This document shows, piece after piece, positions 29,078 to 37,775 of a stretch of 64,000 nt of DNA. The stretch is from Paenibacillus chitinolyticus NBRC 15660. GTDB taxonomy: Bacteria > Bacillota > Bacilli > Paenibacillales > NBRC-103111. Under the pieces are notes generated by a model. It ran no database searches, was not told the origin of the DNA, and saw only the letters and a program-made list of their open reading frames with translations. The stretch is taken from NCBI RefSeq assembly GCF_000739915.1, contig NZ_BBJT01000004.1:1-64000 (forward strand). Reading direction: 5' to 3'. Numbering within the stretch: the stretch's first letter is position 1; each line of letters starts with the position of its first letter. The position numbers and the translations under genes are program-made.

Positions 29078-30317
29078 GATGTTTGCGGCCGGCTGCCGCG
29101 CCTGTTCTTCCTCTGCGTTCCCACGCCTGAAGAATCGCATAGCCGGCAAAAAGAGCCATAAACGGCATCAACGGAGCCGAATACCGCGAATGCGCCAAAT
29201 AAATCATGTGAAGCAAGGACATGTAAGCGAACAGCACGGTCAGAAGGTACGTCAGCCGCTTCCCTCTCGCCAGCCAGATTCCCCGAATGCCGAACCCGAG
29301 AATGGTATAGTGAATCCCTACGGGCAGAATGAGACTAACCCAATTTACGGCGTTCCAATAGTACACGTCCCCCCAGAAGGTCGCAAACTTCCCGATCGTG
29401 TACCACTGGAGGTAATACAGCGGCTGCTTCGCAAAACCCGTCCGGATCCGCTCCTTGGCCCACTGCGTGTCAAACGCGTCATTGACCCACAGATCGCTTG
29501 ATGCGTGCCACGTCCGCTGTTCGGCTACAGGCGGAGGCCCGTAAGGAAACGTGCCGAGGAGCAGCGGATTACCGCTGGATTTCGTCAGCGGAATAAACTG
29601 CCCTCCGGACACTTCGTAGTTGCGGACCCACCATGGCATGAGGCAGAGGACAAATACCAGAGCGGAGACCGCCAGGCAAACCGCCAGTTTTTTCCACGGG
29701 ATCGCCCGCCAGTAAATGAGCAGCAGCAGAAAAAATCCCGGCCAAAGCGCGATCGTCGGCCTTACGTAAACGGCAAACGCCCACATCAGCCCGAACCAGA
29801 CGGCATTTCCCGCGGTCGGCTTGTCCATCGCTTTCAGCGCGCCATGCACCAGAAGCATCAGAGCGAGCACAAACAAAGCTTCCGTCAAAATATAAAACGA
29901 AATGTTCCACATTGGCGGATAAACGGCTGTCAAAACGACGGCGATCAGCGCGGTTCTCTCGTTAAACAGCCGGATTCCGATTTTGAACAAAAGAATCATC
30001 GAGAAAGAAACCATGAGGACCTGAACGACCCGGATCGTCTGTTCCAGCACGTACCCCGTTCCAAGTCCGCTCATAAACAGGGCGATAAAAGCCGGAAGAG
30101 CAGGCGTAATAAACACCGTCGGCTTCGACGAGTCATTGTAGGTAAACATTCCTTTTTCCAGCCAGATCCGCGCGGTTTCCAGATAAGACTGGTCATCCGA
30201 TCCCAAGTTGTAGGAGGAGCCGTATTTAAACACCACCACCAGCTTCAACAGTGTAGTGAGCAGCACAACCATCCAGAGCCAGCCCCGGACCGGTATAGAT
30301 CGAAGCCTGTGCGGCAT
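29058..30317 (-). CDS. GT39/ArnT-like membrane glycosyltransferase (copy A)
   Basis: 419 residues, about 10 membrane helices. The first loop holds the acidic catalytic pair in LGSDDQSYLETA, as in GT39/ArnT-type enzymes that move a sugar from a polyprenyl-phosphate donor on the outer face. Last gene of a four-gene minus operon with GT2, DUF2304 and a small DMT protein: the GT2 enzyme would charge undecaprenyl phosphate, the DMT protein could flip it, and this enzyme would transfer the sugar to a surface acceptor. A paralogue of similar length lies at 34421-35686. Confidence 0.85.
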   Translation of the reverse strand: MPHRLRSIPVRGWLWMVVLLTTLLKLVVVFKYGSSYNLGSDDQSYLETARIWLEKGMFTYNDSSKPTVFITPALPAFIALFMSGLGTGYVLEQTIRVVQVLMVSFSMILLFKIGIRLFNERTALIAVVLTAVYPPMWNISFYILTEALFVLALMLLVHGALKAMDKPTAGNAVWFGLMWAFAVYVRPTIALWPGFFLLLLIYWRAIPWKKLAVCLAVSALVFVLCLMPWWVRNYEVSGGQFIPLTKSSGNPLLLGTFPYGPPPVAEQRTWHASSDLWVNDAFDTQWAKERIRTGFAKQPLYYLQWYTIGKFATFWGDVYYWNAVNWVSLILPVGIHYTILGFGIRGIWLARGKRLTYLLTVLFAYMSLLHMIYLAHSRYSAPLMPFMALFAGYAILQAWERRGRTGAAAGRKHQKPSLP

Positions 30318-30355
30318 GATGCATTCCCCGCTTTCCGTAAAAAATCAAAAGCGCG

Positions 30356-30727
30356 TTACGAATAACGCGCCGATAAACCGATCATTCCCACGCCGATCAG
30401 GATCACCACGCATCCGGCGATTTTAAGTAACGACATTTGTTCGTTGAAAATATAATACGCCCCGATGACTGTGATCAGATAAGCGATGCTCTGCATCGGG
30501 TAGGCGATGCTGATGTCCACTTTATTCAGGATAAACAGCCATAAAACCGTTGCAAGCCCGTAGATGAAAAGCCCCCCCAGAATAAACGGGGAAAACATAA
30601 GATGAATGATACTTTGCAGGCTTTCGAAAGGGTCCGCTTTACGCGAAAGCCCGAATTTCCACAAAAATTGACCGCTTACCAGCATAAGCGTATTCAGCAA
30701 AATCAGTCCGATATGTAACGGATTCAT
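30356..30727 (-). CDS. Small DMT-family transporter (EamA/ArnE-like, 4 TM)
   Basis: 123 residues with four membrane helices, the size of SMR/ArnE/ArnF proteins. The motif VDISIAYPMQSIAYLITVIGAYYIFNEQ is typical of these half-size drug/metabolite transporters. In the neighbourhood of a GT2 and a GT39 enzyme, flipping of a polyprenyl-phosphate sugar is more likely than drug efflux; that is inference from context. It overlaps the DUF2304 gene by 4 bases and precedes the GT39 gene by 38 bases. Confidence 0.8.
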   Translation of the reverse strand: MNPLHIGLILLNTLMLVSGQFLWKFGLSRKADPFESLQSIIHLMFSPFILGGLFIYGLATVLWLFILNKVDISIAYPMQSIAYLITVIGAYYIFNEQMSLLKIAGCVVILIGVGMIGLSARYS

Positions 30728-31113
30728 GGCGTTTCCCGTCTCTCCGTTCCTGTGTAACTATCTTGGTTTCGACTTTGTTCCTTAAGCCGCATCACTTCGT
30801 TCTCCAGATACGCGTGCTCTTGTGCGAGCGTCTTGATCTGCTCCTGCTGCTTGGACAGCAGAATCGTCTGATGGACGAGCAGACTCAAGGTGACCACGAT
30901 CACGATCAGGAAGATCAGCGACGGCATGTATGACACGCCGATCCAGAGAGCGAAACGGTTGAGCAGCGGGATACAAATGCCCGTGACAAGTCCCGCCAGG
31001 GCGATCATAATCCAAGTGAACGCATGGCGGTCTCTTAATTTATGCTTGCTGGTGTAGAAAAGAATCTGAAACAAGAAAATGACCGTAACCCCGATCGTAA
31101 TAGCCTGAATCAA
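30724..31113 (-). CDS. DUF2304 membrane protein
   Basis: 129 residues with three membrane helices (about 2-20, 30-55, 62-85) and a C-terminal coiled coil (LLSKQQEQIKTLAQEHAYLENEVMRLKEQ). DUF2304 proteins are commonly coded beside DPM1-type GT2 enzymes, as here, and may hold the transferase at the membrane. Between the GT2 gene (14 bases) and the DMT gene (overlap). Confidence 0.82.
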   Translation of the reverse strand: MIQAITIGVTVIFLFQILFYTSKHKLRDRHAFTWIMIALAGLVTGICIPLLNRFALWIGVSYMPSLIFLIVIVVTLSLLVHQTILLSKQQEQIKTLAQEHAYLENEVMRLKEQSRNQDSYTGTERRETP

Positions 31114-31127
31114 AATAATTGCCCTCC

Positions 31128-31856
31128 CTAGAAGCTTCTCCGGATGATCGAAAACATGGTTACCTTCAGCATGTAATACACGGAACGGACCGGATTAATG
31201 GACGAAACGCCGCCCTGCCGTTTTTTCATTTCCACGCTGATTTCTTTGATCCGGTATTTGCTGCGGGCCATAGAGACGAGAATTTCCACTTCCGGGTAAT
31301 CAACCGGATAATAGGTGGCGAATTCCCTAATGATCTTGCTGTTGACGATCCGGTATCCCGACGTCGGGTCGAAGATCCGGTTCCCTGTAAGAATGCGGAT
31401 CAACATGTAGAAATAGTAGATGCCGATCCGTCTGGGCAGGCTGCTTTTGTAAGAACTCTTCTCGACAAAACGGGATCCGATCACCATATCGTTGCCGGAC
31501 TCGCGGATCTCCCGCACCAGCTTGTCTATGTCCCGGGCGTCGTGCTGCCCGTCCGCATCAAGCTGGATCGCATATTTATAGCCGTGTCTCGCGGCATAAC
31601 GGTACCCGGTCTGCATGGCTCCGCCGATGCCGAGATTGACGGGCAGACGTACACCGTTGTAGCCCCGCTCCCGGATAATCGCCGCCGTACGGTCTTTGGA
31701 GCCGTCATCCACGATCAGATAATCGTACTCAACGTGTTCCCGCAAATGATCGACGGTCTGTTCGATGGCGTCTTCTTCATTATAAGCCGGAATAATAATG
31801 AGTACATCACTTTGTCTGGACATAACCTTCTTGCTTCCTCCTTCATTGCTTTTCAA
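31128..31856 (-). CDS. GT2 glycosyltransferase, DPM1/polyprenyl-phosphate-sugar synthase type
   Basis: 242 residues (or 231 from the inner Met at 31823). VLIIIPAYNEEDAIEQTV at the start, DYLIVDDGSKDRT with the nucleotide-sugar Asp residues, and QLDADGQHD, the catalytic DxD, are classic for GT2. The C-terminus lacks membrane helices, so it is a soluble or peripheral DPM1-type enzyme that probably makes undecaprenyl-phosphate-hexose. First gene of the four-gene surface glycosylation operon. Confidence 0.9.
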   Translation of the reverse strand: MKSNEGGSKKVMSRQSDVLIIIPAYNEEDAIEQTVDHLREHVEYDYLIVDDGSKDRTAAIIRERGYNGVRLPVNLGIGGAMQTGYRYAARHGYKYAIQLDADGQHDARDIDKLVREIRESGNDMVIGSRFVEKSSYKSSLPRRIGIYYFYMLIRILTGNRIFDPTSGYRIVNSKIIREFATYYPVDYPEVEILVSMARSKYRIKEISVEMKKRQGGVSSINPVRSVYYMLKVTMFSIIRRSF

Positions 31857-32021
31857 TCACCTTGTCCAGCTGTTCATTTATCTTATGCAGTCGGTTAAAT
31901 TGAAATCTCTACGATTTAAAATCCCGATCATTTTGTTCAAAATCAGCTTTATTCAGTATAAAGGATATCCCTCCTGCTGGAAAGAACAACCCCTGAATCA
32001 TTAACCCCGTTAATTCCGGAC

Positions 32022-32047
32022 CGAAACCCTTCTCCGTCTCGCCCGTA
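32022..32047 (+). promoter_or_regulatory. Sigma-W-type ECF promoter for the nfeD-flotillin operon
   Basis: CGAAAC (32022-32027), exactly 16 bases, then CGTA (32044-32047). This fits the sigma-W form TGAAAC-N16-CGTA with one mismatch. It lies 47 bases before the NfeD start. In Bacillus the yuaF-floT operon is known to be under sigma-W, so the site is expected. Confidence 0.72.
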
Positions 32048-32093
32048 TAGAATCCTATATCCAATATCCAGTATTTGATAAGGGAGGGACGAC

Positions 32094-32630
32094 ATGGAAT
32101 CCTGGTATTGGGGCCTTTTTATAGCCGGCATTCTTTTTGCCTTGGCTACCCTCATTTTCGGCGAAGTTCTCGGCCATCTCTCGGGTATGCTCGACTCCGC
32201 CTCCGGACACCACCTGCCATTCCTACAGCCGGCGGTTCTCGTTGGGGGAATTACAACCTTCGGAGGGGCCGGCATTCTGCTCTCCAGGTACACGGAACTC
32301 ACTTCCTGGCAGAGCGGAGGGCTTTCTCTGCTGATAGCCGCCGTTTTATCCGTCTTGGTGTACCTCGTCTACGTCAAACCGATGGAAAACAGCGAAAATT
32401 CGGTTGCCTTCTCGCTGCAGGAGCTGGTCGGCAAAATCGGTGAAGTCACCGTGCCCGTGCCCGCCTCCGGTTACGGCGAAGTCATGGTGCGGACCGGCGT
32501 CGGCGTGACCAATCAGATCGCGGAAAGCTTAGACGGACGGAGCATCCCGAGCCACCTCCGTGTCGTCGTCGTGGAGGTAAAGAACAGCGTGCTGCTCGTC
32601 TCTCCGCTGGATTCCGATCCTCTCAACTAA
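32094..32630 (+). CDS. NfeD-like membrane protein (YuaF type)
   Basis: 178 residues: two or three N-terminal membrane helices (about 5-25, 45-62, 75-95) followed by a beta-barrel OB-fold domain (about 105-175, VGKIGEVTVPVPASGYGEVMV). NfeD proteins are coded beside flotillin/stomatin genes and shape membrane microdomains. ATG with AAGGGAGGG upstream; flotillin starts 21 bases after the stop. Confidence 0.88.
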   Translation: MESWYWGLFIAGILFALATLIFGEVLGHLSGMLDSASGHHLPFLQPAVLVGGITTFGGAGILLSRYTELTSWQSGGLSLLIAAVLSVLVYLVYVKPMENSENSVAFSLQELVGKIGEVTVPVPASGYGEVMVRTGVGVTNQIAESLDGRSIPSHLRVVVVEVKNSVLLVSPLDSDPLN

Positions 32631-32651
32631 CCAAGCAAAGGAGTTTTGCCC

Positions 32652-34220
32652 GTGCCAAACACAGATGTACTGCTCATCCCCGGTATCATAGTCGGCGTCA
32701 TCCTTATTCTCGGTATTGCCTTCTGGGCCCGTTACAAAACGGTCAGCCCCGATGAGGCGATGATCGTCACAGGCTCCTTTCTGGGGAGCAAAAACGTCAG
32801 CATCGACGATTCCGGCCGCAAAATGAAAATCGTGCGCGGCGGCGGGGCGTTTATTCTGCCGATCTTCCAGCAGGCCCAGTTCCTTTCCCTGCTCTCCCAC
32901 AAGCTGGACGTCATGACACCGGAAGTGTACACCGAGCAGGGAGTGCCGGTTATGACGGACGCCGTTGCCATCATTAAAATCGGCGGTTCCGTCGAAGATG
33001 TGGCGACCGCGGCCGAACAGTTTCTCGGAAAACCGACCGAAGCGCTGAAAAGCGAAGCCCAGGAGGTTCTCGAAGGCCACCTGCGGGCTATCCTCGGCTC
33101 CATGACGGTCGAGGAAGTATACCGCAACCGGGACCGGTTTGCCCAGGAAGTTCAGGGCGTTGCGGCGCGGGACCTCAAAAAAATGGGCCTGCAGATCGTC
33201 TCCTTCACGATCAAAGACGTCCGCGACAAGCACGGTTACCTCGATGCCCTCGGGAAGCCGAGAATCGCGGCCGTTAAGCGCGATGCGGATATCGCCGAAG
33301 CGGAAGCCAACCGTGACGCCCGTATCCAGAAGGCGAAAGCCGAAGAAGAAGGGCAGAAGGCCGAGCTTCTGCGGGATACGAACATCGCCGAGGCCAGCAA
33401 GGAGAAAGAACTGAAGGTCGCGGCCTTCAAGAAAGACCAAGATATGGCCAAGGCCGAAGCCGACCAGGCTTACCACATCCAAGAAGCTCGCTCCAAGCAA
33501 AGCGTAGTAGAGGAGCAGATGCGCGTGGAACTCGTCCGGAAAGAGCGCGAGATCGACCTCGAATCCAAAGAGATTCTACGCCGCGAGAAGCAGTACGACG
33601 CCGAGGTGAAGAAGAAAGCCGACGCGGACCGGTATTCGGTCGTGCAGGCCGCCGAAGCCGAGAAGTCGCGCAAAATGCTCGAAGCGGAAGCGCTCCAGTT
33701 CCGCATCGAAGCGGAAGCCAAGGCGATGGCCGAGCAGAAGCGGCTTGACGGTCTGGCCCTTGCGGATGCCGAGCGGGCTCGCGGTACGGCCGAAGCCGAC
33801 GTCATCCGGCTGCGCGGTCTGGCCGAGGCCGAAGCGAAGCAGCGGCTCGCCGAGGCGTTCGAGAAGTTCGGCGAAGCGGCCGTGCTGGACATCATCGTCA
33901 AGATGCTTCCGGAGCTGGCCGGCAAGGTCGCCGAACCGATCAAAGGCATCGACAAGCTGACCGTTGTCGATACGGGCCACGGCGAAGGAGCCGCGCGCAT
34001 CAGCAACTACGTCACCTCGCTGATGGCTACCGCGCCCGAGATGCTCAAGAACGTCTCCGGAATCGACGTCGAGGGGCTTATCAAAGGCCTGACGTCGAGG
34101 AGCGCCAAGCCGGCAGCGAAGCCCGCGCCCCTGACCGCGGAGCTGGAGCCCGCACCCGCAGCCGCAGCCGCAGTTGGGGCAATCGCCGCCGCCAAGGAAG
34201 ACGAAACGGACCAGGGCTGA
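32652..34220 (+). CDS. floT: Flotillin
   Basis: 522 residues. An N-terminal membrane hairpin (about 8-28, PGIIVGVILILGIAFWA), an SPFH/PHB domain (about 40-200) and a long Ala/Glu-rich coiled coil (about 210-390, repeated AEAEA, EADR, AEAKA) make up the flotillin plan. The C-terminal tail is Ala/Pro-rich (KPAAKPAPLTAELEPAPAAAAA). Flotillins scaffold membrane microdomains. GTG at 32652 lies 8 bases after GGAG; the in-frame TTG at 32646 is only 2 bases away and is rejected. Co-transcribed with nfeD. Confidence 0.92.
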   Translation: MPNTDVLLIPGIIVGVILILGIAFWARYKTVSPDEAMIVTGSFLGSKNVSIDDSGRKMKIVRGGGAFILPIFQQAQFLSLLSHKLDVMTPEVYTEQGVPVMTDAVAIIKIGGSVEDVATAAEQFLGKPTEALKSEAQEVLEGHLRAILGSMTVEEVYRNRDRFAQEVQGVAARDLKKMGLQIVSFTIKDVRDKHGYLDALGKPRIAAVKRDADIAEAEANRDARIQKAKAEEEGQKAELLRDTNIAEASKEKELKVAAFKKDQDMAKAEADQAYHIQEARSKQSVVEEQMRVELVRKEREIDLESKEILRREKQYDAEVKKKADADRYSVVQAAEAEKSRKMLEAEALQFRIEAEAKAMAEQKRLDGLALADAERARGTAEADVIRLRGLAEAEAKQRLAEAFEKFGEAAVLDIIVKMLPELAGKVAEPIKGIDKLTVVDTGHGEGAARISNYVTSLMATAPEMLKNVSGIDVEGLIKGLTSRSAKPAAKPAPLTAELEPAPAAAAAVGAIAAAKEDETDQG

Positions 34221-34281
34221 TCGTCCCCGGCCGGAATCAACCGACATGGGGGCGGAGAGCTGCCGCCCTCCCCACGTAATG

Positions 34282-34310
34282 AAAAAGCACTCCATGCGAG
34301 TGCTTTTTTA
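34282..34310. terminator. Terminator between flotillin and the second GT39 gene
   Basis: AAAAAGCACTC and GAGTGCTTTTTT pair around a 5-base loop with T-runs in both directions; it lies between convergent genes. Confidence 0.88.
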
Positions 34311-34420
34311 TTTTCTTTTTCCGGCAGAAGGCGCGAACAGGAATCCCGGCATGCCCCCTCCGAAGTTCGCCGGCCTTGGCTTTTCGCTTAACAGAGCAGA
34401 GTCCTTGCGGCAGCACCGCC

Positions 34421-35686
34421 TCAGACGGCCTTACTTCTGTCCGTTTCCGAGCGGACATCTTTCCGGACCCCGCTTCCCGTCTTGTTACGGCCGCGGACCA
34501 TCCCTGCCGCATAGGAAACCGCCTGAACCAGCAGCGCGGAAATAATCAGCATAAGAAACGGCATCATGCCGATCGTGTAACGTGCTTCCGGGATAAACAT
34601 AAGCTGCGTCCCCAGCAGGATAAGAAATACGGTGATCAGGTACCGGTAGCTTTTATGGATAAAGAAGGCGATCAGGGAGCCTCCCATTCCCGCATAGACC
34701 AGAAACTTGTGAAACCTTGGAATCCAAGGCGCATACCAGGCAGGCACCGAAGAGCCGTAATCTCCTATGTACAGTTTGTTCAGAAACATCTCTTTCATTT
34801 TGCCCACCGTAAACCAGCGGATCCAGAGAGCCGGATCGGTCTGCAGCCCTTCTTTGATGCGTTTTATCGCCTCTCCCTGCTGGTTGCTGAAGTCGATTTT
34901 GCTCCAGTCCAGCGTTCCCCGGTAGTAAGGATCGGTTCCGCCCAGCAGCGGATTTCCCGCTCCTCCTTTGGAAATGAAAATAATTTCATGAAAGGTGATC
35001 GCATTGCGTATCCACCAAGGAAGCATCCCCAGCGCAAAAGCGAGGACCCCGAAGCTGATTTCTTTAAAATAAGGCTTCTTGTGCTGAAACCACAGGAAAA
35101 TATAAGGAACCGGCGCCACCACCAGCGTATTCGGGCGGATCAGAACGGCCAGGGCAAGGAGCAGTCCGGCAAGGAGATGATCCCTGGTGCGGTTTTCCTG
35201 TACGATTTTGACCTGATAATAAATGAGCGCCATAAACGACGTCAGGAATATAACCTCCGTCAGGATCAACGAATTCACGACAATGAAGGTCCCGTATACG
35301 GAAGCGAAGAACGCCGCAATCAGACCGGTCGTCCGGTTGAAAAGCCTCAGCCCGATCTTGTAGATATACCAAATGGCCCCGAGCGAGATAAAAACCTGCA
35401 AAACCCGTACCACCATAAACGTGCGTTCAATATCCGTGTATCCGAATACGGCCAGAATCGCCGCCAGAAATACGGGAAATCCGGGAGTCACTAACGTGTT
35501 GGACTTGGCCTCGTTATAGCCGTAAATCCCTTTTTCAAGCATTTGTACCGCCATCGTCGTATAGTTCTTTTGATCGTATTCCACAGGCTCGTATTGTTCT
35601 CCCAGTATGTAAAATAGCCTCAGGCCGAGCGCCAAAGCCAGGATGAACACAATCAGCATTTTTTTCCACAACCGGGATGCACCCAC
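34421..35686 (-). CDS. GT39/ArnT-like membrane glycosyltransferase (copy B)
   Basis: 421 residues, about 10 membrane helices. The first loop has EPVEYDQKNYTTMA, the acidic site equivalent to that of copy A, and further parallels with copy A run along the protein (GNPLLGGTDPY versus GNPLLLGTFPY; ALWIRWFTVGKM versus LYYLQWYTIGKF). It is thus a paralogue. Unlike copy A it has no linked GT2 or flippase gene and stands alone, convergent with flotillin. Substrate unknown. Confidence 0.84.
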   Translation of the reverse strand: MGASRLWKKMLIVFILALALGLRLFYILGEQYEPVEYDQKNYTTMAVQMLEKGIYGYNEAKSNTLVTPGFPVFLAAILAVFGYTDIERTFMVVRVLQVFISLGAIWYIYKIGLRLFNRTTGLIAAFFASVYGTFIVVNSLILTEVIFLTSFMALIYYQVKIVQENRTRDHLLAGLLLALAVLIRPNTLVVAPVPYIFLWFQHKKPYFKEISFGVLAFALGMLPWWIRNAITFHEIIFISKGGAGNPLLGGTDPYYRGTLDWSKIDFSNQQGEAIKRIKEGLQTDPALWIRWFTVGKMKEMFLNKLYIGDYGSSVPAWYAPWIPRFHKFLVYAGMGGSLIAFFIHKSYRYLITVFLILLGTQLMFIPEARYTIGMMPFLMLIISALLVQAVSYAAGMVRGRNKTGSGVRKDVRSETDRSKAV

Positions 35687-36016
35687 GCTCTTCTCCCTCT
35701 CCCCAATTACCGTATTCTTCCTGTCCCTATAACGCAGGCTGGATTAAAAAGGTTTCATTTCTTAAAAATTGATAAGAAACTCCATTCAAAGCGCCGCTGC
35801 GCTTTCCGTCGTACCAGCATAACCGAGAAACGTCAACGGCCATGCTGCGTCCGGTCAATTTTACGTAAAAAATAAATACGGGAACGCGGGACGGTCTATC
35901 CTATATATACCGAAATCACTTTCGCCTAGAAACAAAAATCCCCGGCAGATGGATAAAAACTTGTCCCGCCGGGGATTTTCTTTATTCAGCTCATTCATAA
36001 AAGTCGGATCGTCTGA
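35687..36016. other. Gene-free stretch between GT39 copy B and the HAD phosphatase
   Basis: No ORF with coding character. It holds the terminator of the HAD gene (35935-35982) and, on the plus strand, GAAAC-N16-CGTC (35827-35851), which resembles an ECF-type promoter that points toward that same hairpin. See the finding on a possible small RNA. Confidence 0.45.
35935..35982 (-). terminator. Terminator after the HAD phosphatase gene
   Basis: AAAATCCCCGGC and GCCGGGGATTTT pair across a loop of about 20 bases, with T-runs on both strands. Confidence 0.82.
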
Positions 36017-36712
36017 TCAGTTTTCCACGCGTGGAAGAAGGCCGAGCAGCTCCGGAAATGCCGTAATCCGGACATCGGCTTCGTCAAGCTCACGCTCGGA
36101 ACGGAAACCCGCATAATCGCAGCCGATCACCTTAAGCCCGTTGCGGTGACCCGCTTCCACATCGGAAGAGCGGTCCCCTACCATCCAGGCGCTTTGTAAG
36201 CCGTGCTGCTCCAGAAGCAGTTTGACAAGATCCACTTTGGACTTCGTTGCGTATTCGCCCGCACTGTACAACCCGGTAAAAAGAGGCGCCAGCCCCTTCA
36301 TCCGGATCACTTCCCGGACATAATCCTCCAGCCCGTTGCTCGCGACGAAAAGCTGGATCCCTCGGGCATGAAGCGCCTGCAGCGTTTCCTCGACGCCATC
36401 GTAGAGCATGCCTTCTCCCCGAAGCAGCCGGTCCATCTGTTCGGCGAGCAGAAGCTCGTCCGCGCGGCTGCGAACCGCGGCCGGGACATCGGGCAGAACC
36501 CGCTCCCAAATTTCTTCGAGAAGCATGCCGAGCCCACCGAGAATACGTTCGTCAGACGGCGTAGGACCTTCATAAACCCCTTCGCGGCGAAGCGCGTCGA
36601 AAGCCGCATGATAGGCCGGCAGAAGAAGCGTTTCCGTTTTGAAGAGCGTTCCATCCAAATCAAAAAGCATCGCTTGCGGTGCAGGGGACTGATTCATAGC
36701 TGGACTCCACAT
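36017..36712 (-). CDS. HAD-superfamily hydrolase (phosphoglycolate phosphatase/beta-PGM type)
   Basis: 231 residues. HAD motif I is MLFDLDGTLFKTE (near 15-27), motif II is the Ser in VASNG, and the C-terminal motif is WMVGDRSSDVEAGHRNG. The helical cap between motifs I and II marks subfamily I. The natural substrate cannot be told; sugar phosphates or phosphoglycolate are typical. An inner ATG at 36697 (MNQSPAP) may be the true start. Single gene with its own terminator. Confidence 0.86.
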   Translation of the reverse strand: MWSPAMNQSPAPQAMLFDLDGTLFKTETLLLPAYHAAFDALRREGVYEGPTPSDERILGGLGMLLEEIWERVLPDVPAAVRSRADELLLAEQMDRLLRGEGMLYDGVEETLQALHARGIQLFVASNGLEDYVREVIRMKGLAPLFTGLYSAGEYATKSKVDLVKLLLEQHGLQSAWMVGDRSSDVEAGHRNGLKVIGCDYAGFRSERELDEADVRITAFPELLGLLPRVEN

Positions 36713-36814
36713 CCTAAAGGTTTTCTTTTAAGGATGGCAAACCGTGCCGGGCTTGTCAACTTGTCCCGCGGAAAATTTTTCCGCTGTTCGTCCGCTTTTC
36801 ACTAGGACTTCCTA

Positions 36815-36843
36815 TTGATGTTAATGTTAAAATATTTTAGAAT
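36815..36843 (+). promoter_or_regulatory. Sigma-A promoter with overlapping palindromic operator for rpiR-nagBA
   Basis: TTGATG (36815-36820), 17 bases, TAGAAT (36838-36843). The perfect 12-base palindrome TAAAATATTTTA (36828-36839) reaches into the -10, a natural site for autoregulation by the RpiR-type protein encoded 72 bases downstream. Confidence 0.6.
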
Positions 36844-36914
36844 GAATATGAAAATGTTTTTCTTTATAAACTGCAATTCCACTAAAATTTTTTTCAAAAA
36901 AGGTGCGGAAACCT

Positions 36915-37772
36915 ATGTCCAGCATTCTTCGGGCTATTGAAGAACGGAAGCACGGGCTGAACCGCCAGGAACAGGTTCTTGCCATTTATATTCTCGAGCA
37001 TTCCAGTCAAGTGGTGCGCATGGGAATAACGGAATTGGCGGAACAGTCGAAGACGAGTCCCGCTACGATTTCCCGCTTTTGCAAAACGTTTCACTTCCAG
37101 GGATACACCGATTTCAAGTTCCAGCTCGGCGCGGAGCTCGCCACTCAACCTGCCGGCCAGTCTTATCAAGATATCGTCGCCGGGAATCCGCTGGAGGAAA
37201 TCGTGTCGGCTATGGAAGCCAACCATTTGCGCTCTATTGCCGATACAACCCGTCTGCTGGACCTTAGGCAGGTTCAGTCGGCGGTCGACGCGCTTCAGAG
37301 CGCCAGGCAGATCGACCTTTACGGCGTCGCCACTTCGGGCGTCGTAGCGCTCGACTTCCACCAGAAGCTGGTGCGGATCGGGAGGTACGCGACCGCATGG
37401 TCGGATCCTCACATGCAGATCACGTCCGCTTCCAACCTTCAGCCGGGCGACGTCGCCTTCGCGGTTTCCTACTCCGGCGATACGCCTGAAACGATTCAGG
37501 CGCTGCTTTGCGCCAAGGAGCGGGGGGCCACGACGATCAGCCTGACCAAATACGGCTCCAATCCGCTGGCGGATCTTTCGGACATCAAGCTGTTCGCCTC
37601 TACCTTGGAGGAAGGCATGCGCCGCGGAGATATGGCGTCCCGGATCGCACAGCTTCATGTGATAGACATTTTGTTTACGAGCCTGGTCAGCGACCGGTTC
37701 GACGAGCATGTCACCCGTTTGGAACGGACCTACCACATGGTCCGCAAATACCGGAGCAAAGGGAGAGAGTAA
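36915..37772 (+). CDS. RpiR/MurR-family transcriptional regulator
   Basis: 285 residues. An N-terminal RpiR helix-turn-helix (about 1-80, MGITELAEQSKTSPATISRFCKTFHFQGY) is followed by a SIS sugar-phosphate-binding domain (about 115-245, IDLYGVATSGVVALDFHQKL, AVSYSGDTPETIQ). Co-directional with nagB (3-base gap), so it probably senses an amino-sugar phosphate such as GlcNAc-6-P and controls the operon. The ATG at 36915 has AGGTG 9 bases before it; the GTG at 36903 lies within that site. Confidence 0.88.
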   Translation: MSSILRAIEERKHGLNRQEQVLAIYILEHSSQVVRMGITELAEQSKTSPATISRFCKTFHFQGYTDFKFQLGAELATQPAGQSYQDIVAGNPLEEIVSAMEANHLRSIADTTRLLDLRQVQSAVDALQSARQIDLYGVATSGVVALDFHQKLVRIGRYATAWSDPHMQITSASNLQPGDVAFAVSYSGDTPETIQALLCAKERGATTISLTKYGSNPLADLSDIKLFASTLEEGMRRGDMASRIAQLHVIDILFTSLVSDRFDEHVTRLERTYHMVRKYRSKGRE

Positions 37773-37775
37773 ACC

